A stretch of DNA of 64,000 nt from Apiotrichum sp. Y4204 (lineage: Eukaryota > Basidiomycota > Tremellomycetes > Trichosporonales > Trichosporonaceae). The stretch covers positions 1,054,001-1,118,000 of the forward strand of contig JAMYHL010000003.1 in assembly GCA_025531455.1 (NCBI GenBank), given 5' to 3'. Position numbers and translations under genes: made by a program. The notes under the pieces are model-generated. The model did no database searches, was not told the DNA's origin, and worked only from the letters and a program-made list of their open reading frames with translations. This document shows, piece by piece, positions 11,400 through 22,089 of the stretch (positions are counted from its first letter, which is position 1; each line of letters opens with the position of its first letter).

Positions 11400-13148
11400 T
11401 CACAGTCGCTGGTCGTCGGGCATGTGCTTCATGGCCTGGCGCACACCCAGGTCGAAAAGAACTTCCTCAGCGCCGCCGGGAACGGCCTCGGTCTTGTGTG
11501 TGCGCCACGCATATTCGATAAATTTACCCATGCCCGACTGCGTGATGCCGCGGCCACCAAAGACGTTGACAGCATCAGCAATAATGTCGCGCTGGACACG
11601 CGTGCACGTCGCCTTGAGCATGCCGAGTGGTCCCGCGAGTTCCGTGGACTGTTGGCCGTAGGTCATGTTCTTCATCTGGAATGTGATCGTCTCGACCCAA
11701 GACTGCATCGCCTCGACGTTGGCAATCATCTTGGCAATGTTCTGTCGCACGACGGGCTGCGCCATGAGCGGCTTGCCGAACACCTTGCGCTGGGTCGCCC
11801 ACAGAAGACACTCTTCGGTGATCGCTCGGGAGGTGGCCACTGAAAGCGCGGCAATATACCATCGCTCGTGGTTGAAATTGGAGAGAAGAACATAGAGGCC
11901 CTTGTTCTCTTCTCCCAGCATGTTCTCGGAAGGTACCTTGACGTTGTCGAACGTGACATAGGCAGTACCGGCGGCCTGGCTGTACGCGACCTTGATCTGT
12001 TTGGTATCGAGACCTTCAGAGCGCTCAACGAGGAAAACGGTAAGGTCTTTGCCTGTGCGGCAGCCGACAATGAAGTAGTCGGCCATCATCCCGCCAGTGA
12101 TCCACTTCTTGGTGCCGTTGATAACCCAGTGGGCCCCGTCGGCGGACTTGGTGGCGGTGGTCTGCAGACCACCAACGTCCGATCCAGCAAAGGCCTCTGT
12201 GATGGCGAGAGCGGCGAGTTTACCACCCTCAACAAGGTCGGCAAGGGCACGCGTCCTGACGGGCTCCTTTGCAAAGTTCTTGATAGGCGGGACTCCCATG
12301 CAGATACCGATAGTGAGAGCATCCGTGTAGCCGCGAGCCCTCACGCGAGTATACTCCTGAGCCATTATGAGCTCACTGCAGTGTCAGCCTGTACATAGTA
12401 TCTATGTCAAGGGTTTTGCTTACTGGAAAATATCAAAGTCCTCTCCCTCTACCCCACCCATCAGAGTCAGGCCATCGAGGTGTGGTCCGGGGCCAAGCCG
12501 CATGTGGTGGATGTAGTGTTTGGCCTGCGCATCGAACACGGACTGCGGTGGGCGTTTCCCGGTGGTCTCGCAAATGTCGGCGTCAGGCAGAATGTAAGTG
12601 GAGACAAACTCCCTCATCGCGACCTGGAAACGGCGGTGTCCGTCGTTGTAGTACGGGCTGTGCCAATTTGAACGCAGCCAGTTTGGCTCACCATACGGGA
12701 CGCGAGACAGATCGCTGCCCTTGGGCTGTTTGATTTTGGGGCTCTCCCCAGCAATCTGGCCGATCTTGAAGCGCTCATACTTTATGAGTACCTCATGACG
12801 GTGGAGAGAGTAGAATACGGTAGTGCAGTCCTTGCCGGCTAAAGCGATCGTCAGCGATCCAAGTGGGAGCGATGGTTGGGTGTGCCGAACGCCGTGGAAT
12901 AGTCGGATCGTGATCTTCACGACCTGGCAGACTTACCGATATTGCCATCGAGCAGGACTCCGATACCTCCTGGGTGCATCTTTGCAAACTTGCTCAAGTC
13001 ATAGACATAGGTGTCGATGATGATCCAGAGGTCTCCATCCTTGCAGTGCTGTGTTGTCAGTGACTTCAAAGCTGTTGTCTCAGGTCGAATGTTTGTTGCT
13101 GCTCACCCGTTGCACCTCGTCGCGTGACAGACTCTGGAGGTTGACCAT
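11400..13148 (-). CDS. cytochrome b5 / acyl-CoA dehydrogenase fusion
   Basis: Four exons: 13148-13107, 13048-12937, 12838-12424, 12375-11400; 514 residues. Residues 1-90 are a cytochrome b5-like heme domain with HPGG (His39) and a second His about 25 residues on (LHRHEVL, His64 or His66). From about 110 onward is an acyl-CoA dehydrogenase: 'ITEAFAGSDVGG', 'GTKKWITGG', 'FGKPLMAQPVV', 'NVFGGRGITQSGMG' and the terminal PGGAEEVL are FAD/substrate-site motifs of the family. ACADs oxidise acyl-CoA to enoyl-CoA and pass electrons to ETF or another acceptor; the fused heme domain may take electrons directly. The C-terminus DQRL is only a poor PTS1. Genes of this fused layout are known in fungi. Its 3' end faces the acyl-CoA ligase 200 bases away. 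Confidence 0.93.
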
Positions 13149-13897
13149 GATGTGTTAAGTGGTGAGTAGCAGCTGAGCCCGGACAAAAGGATGAAAGTTG
13201 TGAAGAACACTGACCTGCATTTGTACCATTCATGAGAGACGGGAGGCCGTCATCGGTCGTGCCCGGCATTGGGGGCTGTCGGCGAGTGCTGATGCGTGTC
13301 GTCGTCGGTCACCCCCGGCCCCCCGGCAATGGACATCCTAGACACCGGCCACTGGTGCTGCACTGGTGGCTGTGGTCGGCCTTCGGCATTGGCGTCATGA
13401 GTTGACGTTAACAGCTTCTAGTAATCGCTGGCCAATAATGTGCCTCCGCCGCGTCAGCGATCGGGGATCAGCAATCTGTCAAGCTGTAGCACTACTCTTC
13501 TGTCCTCTTCTGGCGCTGTGATTTATCGGAGATCCGTGGTTGTCTCTGGGACCAGAACAACGGGACATGAGAGCGGATTAAGTCATGGTGACAGGCAGAT
13601 TGTTGTCTCTTCTTATCTCACCCATACACCGCCCCTCGCTCGCACGTTCATCAATTGAAAGAGGCGTTGGGCATCGGGTGGGACACCGGCGCAGCGGCAA
13701 TAATACATCCGTGAATGTGCAGCGCACCGGGCGCAATGCTGTGCCCGTGCTCGCCACTGGCAGTGGTCTACTGTGTTGTGCATGCTGTGTTTCTCACCTA
13801 CCACGACGTCCAGAAGCCTCTTTTAATGCAACACATTCGCCACGACCAGTCTTACCTCCTTCACTACTCCTGCTAACCCTTGAGTCTTAACACGGCA
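13149..13897. promoter_or_regulatory. divergent intergenic region
   Basis: This 750-base interval lies between the start of the cytochrome b5/ACAD gene (-) and the CaaX-box gene (+). It must hold both promoters. No clear TATA box or strong repeat is visible. Confidence 0.4.
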
Positions 13898-14663
13898 ATG
13901 ACCCAGCACACCGACGCCCCACCGCCTTCGTACGAGGAGACCGAGTCAACTCAGCCAGCAACTTCCCGCCCGGTTCCCCCGCCGGATGCGCAGCGTGCGG
14001 TCGCTCCTCTGTGAGTGCTCTTGGGTGGTGGCGTCACTGATAACCGCCGCATCTCTTAAGAAGAGGATGCTGACACCGGTACTAGAGTAGTTCAGCGCAC
14101 GAACGGCAGCATCACGGGGAACTATGTAGTTCAGATTGGCGAGAACAAGAGTGCGCCCGATGTTACATTCAAGACGACAAACGGCGCAATTACGGTCACG
14201 GTCCACCTCCAAGGCACTGTTCCTCGCCAGGCTGGCGTTGATGTGAGGACCACCAATGGCGCCATCAAGATTGCCACCGTGAGGGAGCCAGGACAAGCTG
14301 TGAATATCGCGGGTCACACAACGAACGGTAAGTACTGCAAGCGTGTGTGACTGTTGACTGACATGACCAGGCCGCGTTGTTCTTATCCTCCCCTGGGACT
14401 TTTCCGGGCTGGTGACGACTCGTTCGGTTATCGGTAGCATCCAGATGTCGCCTGAAGTTAAGCGCAACTCGATTATCGTGCCTGGAGATTCAAAGTCGAC
14501 CACATACAGGATCAGTCCCAAGGAGACCGATGACAACAACACTGCGTCCGCCGAGATAGAGGACGTCGCGAATGTTGCCTCGACTAATGGCGCCATCTCT
14601 CTCGAATACTATGGCGAGGTTAAAGTGCAGGAAACGAAGGGATCAAGTTGTGTCATTGCGTAA
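13898..14663 (+). CDS. DUF4097/DUF7330-like protein with CaaX box and PPxY motif
   Basis: Three exons: 13898-14010, 14086-14327, 14371-14663; 215 residues. The body is a repeated 'TNGSI / TNGAI / TTNG' beta-strand pattern (about residues 41-195), as in DUF4097 beta-helix-like domains and fungal DUF7330 proteins. The N-terminus is Pro-rich and contains PPSY (9-12), a WW-domain ligand of the type used by Rsp5-like ubiquitin ligases. The last four residues are CVIA, a CaaX box, which predicts farnesylation and membrane attachment. There is no signal peptide, so a cytosolic-face lipid anchor is likely. Function is unknown for the family. Confidence is high that the gene is real because all three exons keep the repeat register. 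Confidence 0.85.
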
Positions 14664-14863
14664 CTGCGAGAACTCTCTGTGTTTCCCTCTCTAAGCACCT
14701 CTGGACACCGTACACATTTGCGGTCCACGTGCTTCTCCTTTCAGTGTTGACCCGTCCAAATATGCAAGCTCTCGGGATGCTGAAACATTGGGCGATGCAT
14801 AAGGGCTTCCAGTAAAAAGGCGCCTAATAAACTCTACAGTGTCAAAGCCAAAATCGTTCTTAA

Positions 14864-16101
14864 CTAGAAAAGGAGGGCCGCAGCAACAATGACAAGAGCT
14901 CCCGCAGAGGGGGCAAGACGCTGTGCCGAGCTGCCGGGCTTGGTTCCCGGCGCCGAGGTGGTGCCAGGCGGAACAGTGGTGCCATTGGGGAGGACACCAC
15001 AAGCCGAAGTGGCGTTCTGAAGGGTCTTGATGAAGTTGTTGGAGATCGAGGTGTTACGGTAGTCGATGCGCCAGACGGAGACACCGTTAAATGTAACATT
15101 GCGCTCGCAGAAGGCCTTGCCGAGGTCGACGGCAGGTACGAACCCGGGCTGGTTCTCCTGTAGAGGCTTCTGGACAACAATCTTGTTCACGTCCACGCCG
15201 AGGAGCTGGGCAATGCGCGCACGGGACGGGAAGGCGGGGTTGCCGGTGTCATTGAAGAGCTGGTCAGCAGTGGTGTAATTGAAGCGACCGCCGTTGTAGA
15301 ACTGAATGCTGATCCAGTCAACGTCCCCCTTGACGCCCGAGAGAAACTGGACCCAGGTGTCGTTCTGGTTGGCGAAGAAGTCGGCAATGGGCGAGTAGGT
15401 GATGACTGCCTGGGGTTGGAGGGAAGACTTGAGCTTGGAGTGGAACTTGTTCAGCCAGTCGAGAGCGTCACCAGAGGCCACAGCCGCACGGTCTATGGTC
15501 AGCTAAGCAAGCCCGAGGAAGACCCACCCTCGTAGTTGATGTCAACGCCGTCAAGTCCGTAGTCGTTGGCATACTTGGCGAGGTTCTGGGCGAGCTCCTC
15601 GGGGTCCTTCTTGTCGGTGGTGACATTGTCGTTGGCGCCAAAGGCTGAGACTCGGAGGAGCTTGTGGGCGTTGTGGTAGTCGTCGACAATCGCCTTGCGC
15701 TGCTCGGCGGTGTAGTTGTTGAACGAGAGAGCCGCGCGGGTAAGCTCCTGCGAGCGCCAGCCAGCAATCGAGACACGGTTGAACTCGGTGGTGTTGGCCT
15801 TGGGGAACTGCTCGGGGGTCATCGTTTCTAAGGAGATTAGCAGGCGCGACGATTTGAGTCTAATCATATCCTACCCACCATTGAGGAAAGAATGCAGGAT
15901 CAGCGGAGCGACCGAAACGGTGTGGTTACCCTCGGTGTGGTTGCCCATGCCCGTCTGGTTGCCCGCGATCGTCTCGTTACCACCCACAGTGGTGTTCGGA
16001 GTAGCCGTGTTGTTCCCCGTGACGGTGCCGTTGGTATCCGCGGCATTCTGGGCAGCCACAATAGTGGCAAACACCGTGAGGGCAGTGGTAGCGAAGAGCA
16101 T
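14864..16101 (-). CDS. GPI-anchored GH18 chitinase-like protein, variant active site
   Basis: Three exons: 16101-15879, 15827-15528, 15492-14864 (introns 51 and 35 nt); 383 residues. It has a signal peptide (1-17), an Asn/Thr-rich N-glycosylation-prone segment (about 18-62), a GH18 barrel with the strand motif RVSAFGA (about 133) and the catalytic strand DGVDINYE (167-174). At the end, a short Ser/Thr/Pro stretch and the hydrophobic tail LVIVAAALLF fit a GPI attachment signal, so it is probably cell-wall or membrane bound. The GH18 consensus is DxxDxDxE; here the third acidic residue is Asn172, while the catalytic acid Glu174 is kept. Activity may be reduced or altered. It could act in chitin remodelling or, if inactive, as a chitin-binding protein. 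Confidence 0.9.
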
Positions 16102-16159
16102 TGTGCCGAGCTCCAGATTGCGGTGAGTGGGGACGCGTCTTCAAACGAGACCTCCAACG

Positions 16160-16166
16160 TTTTATA
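16160..16166 (-). promoter_or_regulatory. TATA box of the GH18 gene
   Basis: The minus strand reads TATAAAA about 60 bases before the ATG at 16101, in the right orientation and spacing for a core promoter. Confidence 0.6.
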
Positions 16167-17471
16167 CCCACACCGGGAAATGAAAGACTAAACTCCATGC
16201 CAACCCGCCGGAGACTTTCCTGCTGCGCAGCGCAGCAGATGGCCGTACCGAGGCAACAAGGTACGTTCAGATCTGACAAACTCAAGAAGAGGGCAAAAGC
16301 TCATGAAGAGGGCAAAAGCTCAAGAGCTCAAGAGCTCAAGAGCCCAGAGAGGCAGAGGTTGGGCAACCACGTGCGAAAACTCACTGCCGGATGTTGCGGT
16401 TGGCGCTCAATTGTGCACTGTTGCGATTGCCATATCTCGGCAACCAGCACGTCAAACAAAATTGGACCCTCGGCGGCTGAGCTTATGTGCTCTTGGCCGT
16501 CTTCGCCTATTAAGGCTATTGGCAAGAAGGTTGGAACGCTACCGGCACATCGCGGATCGCGGAACTCCAGTCTCTCTTCTCCCCACCGGCCACACCACGT
16601 TCCCCCTGTGGTCCACCCTGCTGCGCGATACAAGGTTGGAGGATCGGAGAACTCTCCGGGGTCTGGCCAAAAACGCCAAGATATTCCTTGTCTAAGATCT
16701 CGGCTGTACATGTACCTCCCAGTCCGTCGTGGCTACCGCGGACCATTCAGAGTCAAGGGAGGTACCCGGTCGGGCCTCTGCTGCGCATTCCGTTGTTGAG
16801 CGTACAAGGCACGTCAGGTAGTGACTAAGCGCTCCCAGCTGCGGCCACTGATCGCGATCATTGACCATTCTCCGGCCGGACGGGTGTCGGACGGACTTGA
16901 GCCTAGTCGCAATTGGGAGACGGAGGGAGCTTTGAGCTTACAGCGTCCTTGAGAAACCGGACTTTGCGCAAATCTCGCCCAGTGCGGATTGCGCGTCGCA
17001 AGTCAAGACGGATGCAGCTAAGCAGTTGGATCATTTACCTTAAATTCCCTCTGACGGGCGCTATCACTTCACCGTCAACAGCCACCTTTCAATGAAGGAA
17101 GAAACAACTTGGGCACTCAATTGTATCCGTTCACAAGACATGCTCCGCGATGATTAAATAGCTGCTAGGCCTGAGGGCGTGAGTGTTGGAATAGCTCAAC
17201 TGTTGAAAACATTGCTATCTCATCTCCCACATCTCCTCCAGTATCTGCGCTGTGAGCTGTGTGCATTGACAATGCTTGCCGAATCAGGGCCGGCAGTTTC
17301 CCTGACTGTTTCGAGTATCAGAATGTGAAGGCTGGAATCTTATTGAGCCTGGAGACCAGGTGCCGAGTGCGTTACAGGGGTCAAACAAGTCCACGAAAGC
17401 GAATCGAGAAATCGGACACTTCACCTCATTCTTCTCACTCTGAACAGCACATCCACTACGTAAATTTCACG
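16167..17471. other. intergenic, 1.3 kb, divergent promoters
   Basis: No convincing coding region. It contains a local tandem duplication at 16286-16346 (listed separately). It separates the GH18 gene (-) from the F-box gene (+). Confidence 0.45.
16286..16346. repeat. short tandem repeats
   Basis: An 18-base word (starting gaagagggcaaaag) occurs at 16286-16303 and again at 16305-16322, followed by three near-copies of the octamer agagctca (16323-16346). Likely replication slippage in a promoter region. Confidence 0.7.
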
Positions 17472-18516
17472 ATGCCTCGTCGCAGCGCTGCACCTCGCAA
17501 AAGCAGATTGACGCCATCCACAAAGCGCTCAACGACGGATCTCCCACCCCAGAAACGCCTTCGATTGACCAGCGAGCCCTCAGTCCTGCCAAACGAACTC
17601 CTCGACGCCATTTGCTCATATCTTGATCCCGAGAATGATAAGACAACGCTTCACACCCTTTTGCACGTATCCAAGGTCATGTGGGAACTGGCCGCCAGGC
17701 GCCTGTACAGCCGCCTCACCCTCAACGAGGACCAGCTTCGCCGCCTCCTTGACGGGGCACTCTTACCCCAACACCGCAGCAAGACGTACACGCAGACACG
17801 CACTCAAGGGATGCGCCGAAAGGGGGTTAGCCGTCTCACTGATCGGGCTCAACAGTGTTTTCGCTTCGTGCAGCATTTACATCTTTATCCCCCTCCAAAC
17901 ACGATTACCACATACAGGCAACTCTGGGACGTTTCGTTGCCGAACACACCCCTCTTTCCCAATGTCAAGAGCCTCACTATCGAAGCGCTCGGCAACGCAG
18001 CAATGAATCCACTGTCGGGCACGCATCTACCTGAGCGTGACGATGTTGTGATCTTCGATCGCGTCGACATATGCGTTCAAGGGGAATGGAGCCACGGACG
18101 GCTACCCCTTCTTCCCGCGCGTCATATTTGCTCCTTGACCTTCCATGGCGTCTCGCCATCCTGGATACTCCGACATGGAACTGTTCACCAAATACCCGAC
18201 GAGTATCACGTGTTCGAGCCCTACCACTTTCCTCATGGTTCCGAGCTTTCTCCGCCTCCTGAAGCTCGGGCCGCTCTTTATGTCAGCGTCAACAGGAAGA
18301 TGGGGCGGAGCTGGGCAAAGACAAGGGATGTGATTCGGAAAGAATACGGCTGGAAACCCGAGTGGGATGCGCATTTTACTTTGCTGTTCAACGAGGAGTG
18401 TCCAGACTGCAAAATTTGTGGTGAGTAAGGCTCTTCGTTAGTTATGCAACCTGGGCTGACAGCCAGGGAAGCAGTGGGACATGGAGCGTTGGCGCTGGGG
18501 TCCCGACCCCATCTAA
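17472..18516 (+). CDS. F-box protein
   Basis: Two exons are proposed: 17472-18420 and 18467-18516 (46-nt intron with a CTGAC branch site); 332 residues. Without that splice the frame stops at 18428 (318 residues). The spliced tail, CGKQWDMERWRWG, keeps a protein-like, Trp/Arg-rich register directly after 'CPDCKIC', which is why it is preferred. Residues about 38-80 (LPNELLDAICSYLD...) fit an F-box, the Skp1-binding motif of SCF ubiquitin ligases. The basic N-terminus (KSRL, KRST, KRLRL) could be a nuclear signal. The remainder has no known substrate-binding repeat. A longer in-frame N-terminal extension to 17259 has no family support; the ATG at 17472 is used. Confidence 0.75.
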
Positions 18517-18774
18517 TTGTGCGCGGTAATTGTTTCCACATCATACTCTTAGACGATGTTGCACTTGGTCGTTATAGAACCCGTCTCAATTATGGCGTCA
18601 CAGGCGCAACTAATGCCGATGTGGAGAGTGGCGAACATGCACGCTATTGCAACGAGAACGTTACATGCTACCATCAGGTTCAACTTGCACCGTTTCATTG
18701 CATCTTTCCTTCTGACTACGTCGACTAGCCTGTTGTCTGCTATTATCTTCTCCATGGTAGACCTGCAACTTCCA

Positions 18775-19857
18775 CTACTTGCGGGGATCCACGAGGATCT
18801 TGACGGCGGTCTCGTTACGGTGAACAAGTGTCTCGAAGCCGTCGGCGATAAGGTTGTCGAGACCGATGACGCCGGTGATGAACGGCTTGAGGTCGACCTT
18901 TCCCTCCTGAACGAGCTTGATGGCGGCAGGGTGCGAGTTGACGTACGCGATCGTGCCGCGGATATCGAGCTCCTTGAGCACGAGCTTGCCCATGTTGAGG
19001 CTGGCGGGCGCGCCCCAGATAGACACGACGACGCACACACCCAACGGCTTCAGCGCATCGACTATCGCGTCGAATGCCGGCTGAACAGACGTGCACTCGA
19101 ATCCGAGATCGGCGCCCACACCGTTTGTGAGCTTGAGAATCTCCGCGGGAACGTCGGCTTCGCGCGGATCAAACACGTGTGCCGCGACGCCCGTGTCCAG
19201 CGCCTTCTTCCGGCGAAGTGGCGACGGTTCCGAGATCGCGACGGTGATGCCCTCGGCCTTGAGCACGGCAGCAGTCAGCAGGCCAATCGGGCCAGCACCC
19301 GTGATGAATGCAAAGTCGCCCTTTTTGCCGCCAGAGCGCTTGAACGCGTGATATCCGACCGAGAGAGGCTCGATCAGCGCAGCCTGGTCCAGCGGAATGT
19401 CGGGTCCAATGGGGTGGACCCAGCGGCGCTTGACGACAATCTTCTCCGAGAGACCGCCGCCGCCGCCGCCAAGGCCGATAAACGACATGTTCTTCGAGAG
19501 ATGGTATGTGTCGTTGTTGGTGGATGTGTCGACCTTGTCGTCGATGATATACGGCTCGACAATGACGTGGTCGCCGACCTTGAGGTCCGTGATGCCCTCT
19601 CCGACCTCGTAGATGGTACCAGACATTTCGTGGCCCATTACGAGCGGCGCACACTCGCCAGACAGCGCGTGCGGGCACCCCGGCTTCGGGATGAAGATGG
19701 GCCCATCGACGTACTCGTGCAGGTCGGTGCCGCAGATCCCGCAGAAGGCAACGTCAATACCCACCGTGCCGGGCTTGACGGTCGGGATCGGGACGGTCTC
19801 GATGCGGATGTCCCCGCGCTTGTGGTAACGGGCGGCTTTCATCGAGTCCTTGGTCAT
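18775..19857 (-). CDS. zinc-type alcohol dehydrogenase, (R,R)-butanediol dehydrogenase-like
   Basis: Intronless, 360 residues from the ATG at 19857 (an upstream in-frame extension is hydrophobic/Ser-rich and not family-like). Medium-chain dehydrogenase/reductase: catalytic-zinc segment FCGICGTDLHEY (about 35-46), GHEMSG (about 74-79), and the Rossmann motif GAGPIGLL (about 170-177). The overall pattern, including 'EPLSVGYHAFKRSG', matches 2,3-butanediol dehydrogenase/acetoin reductase and related polyol dehydrogenases, which oxidise secondary alcohols with NAD+. The lobe that usually carries four structural-zinc cysteines (here about 101-127) has no Cys at all, so only one zinc is predicted. 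No targeting signal is seen. Substrate assignment within the family is tentative. Confidence 0.9.
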   Translation of the reverse strand: MTKDSMKAARYHKRGDIRIETVPIPTVKPGTVGIDVAFCGICGTDLHEYVDGPIFIPKPGCPHALSGECAPLVMGHEMSGTIYEVGEGITDLKVGDHVIVEPYIIDDKVDTSTNNDTYHLSKNMSFIGLGGGGGGLSEKIVVKRRWVHPIGPDIPLDQAALIEPLSVGYHAFKRSGGKKGDFAFITGAGPIGLLTAAVLKAEGITVAISEPSPLRRKKALDTGVAAHVFDPREADVPAEILKLTNGVGADLGFECTSVQPAFDAIVDALKPLGVCVVVSIWGAPASLNMGKLVLKELDIRGTIAYVNSHPAAIKLVQEGKVDLKPFITGVIGLDNLIADGFETLVHRNETAVKILVDPRK

Positions 19858-21101
19858 GCTGGGCGAATGCGGAGGAGGGGGAGTTGCAAAGTGAGAAAAG
19901 GCAGTGGGAGACGAGTGAGAGTGTGAGAGAGAGAGTTGCTTGACTCGATGAGATATGATGAGAAAGACCAAAGCGATGAGAAGCAAGCCAGGGTGTGAGC
20001 TTAGAACCCGAATGGCGAGGGCGTCGGGACACGCCTGGCGCCTTACGCTGTAGCTCTAGTGATCTCGTTCAGTGTGAGAACCGGGGGACCTTATCTGAGA
20101 CGATGAGATCATGAGATCACCGAGGCATCCAGCTGCATTCAACCCCCGTTCTATTGTTCTCGCCCCCAACGGGCTCTCACACATTCGGTTTACGGCAACA
20201 CCCGGGCCGGACCGGCATCGTTCGGCATTCTCCGAGCAGTCGATCTTTCCCCGTGGGGCAGAGACTAGCCCTGGCGTTTTGCTCTACTGCTGGGGAACAA
20301 CGAACGGGACGGATTGGACGGGCAGCTCGACACGACCGGACAGCTCTCTACTAGACGCTAGCGAGCACCCAGCCCGACGATGGCGAAGCGCGGAATGAAG
20401 TGTGGCGATACGAGACCTAACGACGGGCCCCGAGAGGGGGCGAGTCGCGACGATGATGAGTGACTGGACGGCAGCATAAAGGAGTGGGAGTCTAGCAGCA
20501 GAGAGTAGAATATGGGCAAGCAGGGCGACGAGGATACGAGGAAAAGGATCTTTCAAACGTACAGTATGCAATGCATATGCAACACCTCGGTACCTCGAGC
20601 CGTATCGACTCTCGATGTCCAGATGTTCGATCTGAAGCTATGGAGCACGGTTGCAGGCTCGTGACGTCATTCCACTGCACACGGCTGCCTCGAATAAATA
20701 ATGTCAACGCTTCGTCCAGCCCACCGCCCATCACCGAGCTTGCACTGACATTCGATCTCTTCAATGTCACGTCCTTCTGTCTGTCCTCATCCACCCGTTG
20801 TGTTTTTATCCGCACTCAACAACAGCCTCCATCACCACAGCTGTTCTATCATTGCGCTGACTACTGCGGGTTCCGACCGGAAAGCGATCTCCATGCCAAG
20901 ATAACAAACATATCACAACCGTTTTGCACATCGCCCTGGCTGTCGGCCGAAGACGCTGAACAGCGCTCCACTTCAAGTCGCGTCCCCTGAGCAACTGCTC
21001 GACGACCATAAGAACACATCAAAGGAGCTAGAAGGCTTGTCGCACTCTTCACCACTCACCACGGCGGTCCTTTATTTAACAACCCCTGGCTTCCCGGTTC
21101 A
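19858..21101. other. intergenic, 1.24 kb, divergent promoters
   Basis: Separates the butanediol-dehydrogenase-like gene (-) from the SDR (+). CT-rich 5' leader-like sequence adjoins 19860-19990 on the minus side. An AT-rich tttatttaa lies about 35 bases before the SDR start. No gene seen. Confidence 0.4.
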
Positions 21102-22089
21102 ATGTCGCAGAAGTCTTACTCTTCCTACGCCATCGTCACCGGCGGCAGCAGCGGCGTGGGGCTCGAATGCGCGCGGGAGCTCGCCGCCGCGCAGCCTGAC
21201 ACGCTGGTTGTCATCGCGAGTCGCGTGGGTCTCCTATCTCTGTTCCGCGATCTGACACGCAGACCGCACCACCAGGCCCTCTCCCATCAAACACAGAGTT
21301 CAAGGGTCTAGACCTCGGGTCTCTCGACTCGGTGCGCGACTTCGTCGCGTGGTGGCCGTACGCCCCCGTGTCTACACTCACGCTCTGTGCAGGTGTGATC
21401 ATGTTCAGCCTAAAGCTCAACCCGGACGGGATCGAGGAGACGTTTGCGATAAACCACATTGGACACGCGGCGCTCTTCTTCGGCCTCAAGAAACGCGACC
21501 TCCTGGCGCCCGACGCCCGGATAACGTTTGTCTCGTCGTCATTGCACAATCCGGAGAATAAGAGCCGCACGCGCCCAGCATGGACGACGACCGACGACGT
21601 CGCGCACGCGCGCACACCCGAGCAGCAGGCCCCGCGCACGGCGTACGCCAACTCGAAGCTCGCCAACGTCGCGTTCGCTAACACACTCGCGCGCCGCGCC
21701 AAGGCCGCCGGATCTGGGTGGAGCTTCAACACGTACGATCCGGGCTTTATTCCCGGCTCACGGCTGGCGCGAGGTAAGACCCAGCGCTGCGTATTTGGCT
21801 GACAGCAGACGCGCCGTTCCCACTCCGTATGGTGGCGTACTATGTCCTCCCGAATATCTCGTGGGTGCTGTCGTACACGGGCATGAAGATGAGTACGCTG
21901 CAACGGTCCGGCCGCGCGCTGGCGGAGATGGCGTACGACCCCAAGTATGCGGGGATGCGCGGCGGCTTCGTGCATATCGACCACGAGACGCAGTCCAGCG
22001 ACCTCTCCCACGACGAGGCGTTCCAGGACGAGCTGTGGGATTGGACGGCGCAGTTTCTCAAGTTGGAACCGGAGGCGCTCAAGTTGTAA
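21102..22089 (+). CDS. short-chain dehydrogenase/reductase (SDR)
   Basis: Three exons: 21102-21224, 21263-21773, 21809-22089; 304 residues. It has the NADP(H)-binding motif TGGSSGVG (about 13-20), the NAG-like segment LCAGV, the active-site Ser in 'VSSSLHNP' and the catalytic YANSK. The layout and the long C-terminus resemble the retinol/WW-domain-oxidoreductase-type SDR group. The second intron ends in ctgacagcag: using the first AG would make a 32-nt intron with the branch A almost touching the AG, so the second AG (ending 21808) is preferred; the alternative inserts one residue. No membrane helix or targeting signal is obvious. Substrate unknown. Confidence 0.9.

Noticed and set aside
11238..12398. 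Plus-strand frames opposite the acyl-CoA dehydrogenase
   Set aside because: No family features; the minus frame is clearly coding.
13898..14663. Lipopeptide mating pheromone precursor because of the CVIA ending
   Set aside because: Pheromone precursors are far shorter; this is a 215-residue folded-domain protein.
18556..19926. 456-codon plus-strand frame opposite the butanediol-dehydrogenase-like gene
   Set aside because: Composition (Arg/Asp/Val-rich, no motif) is that of an antisense shadow; the minus-strand frame has full MDR family similarity.
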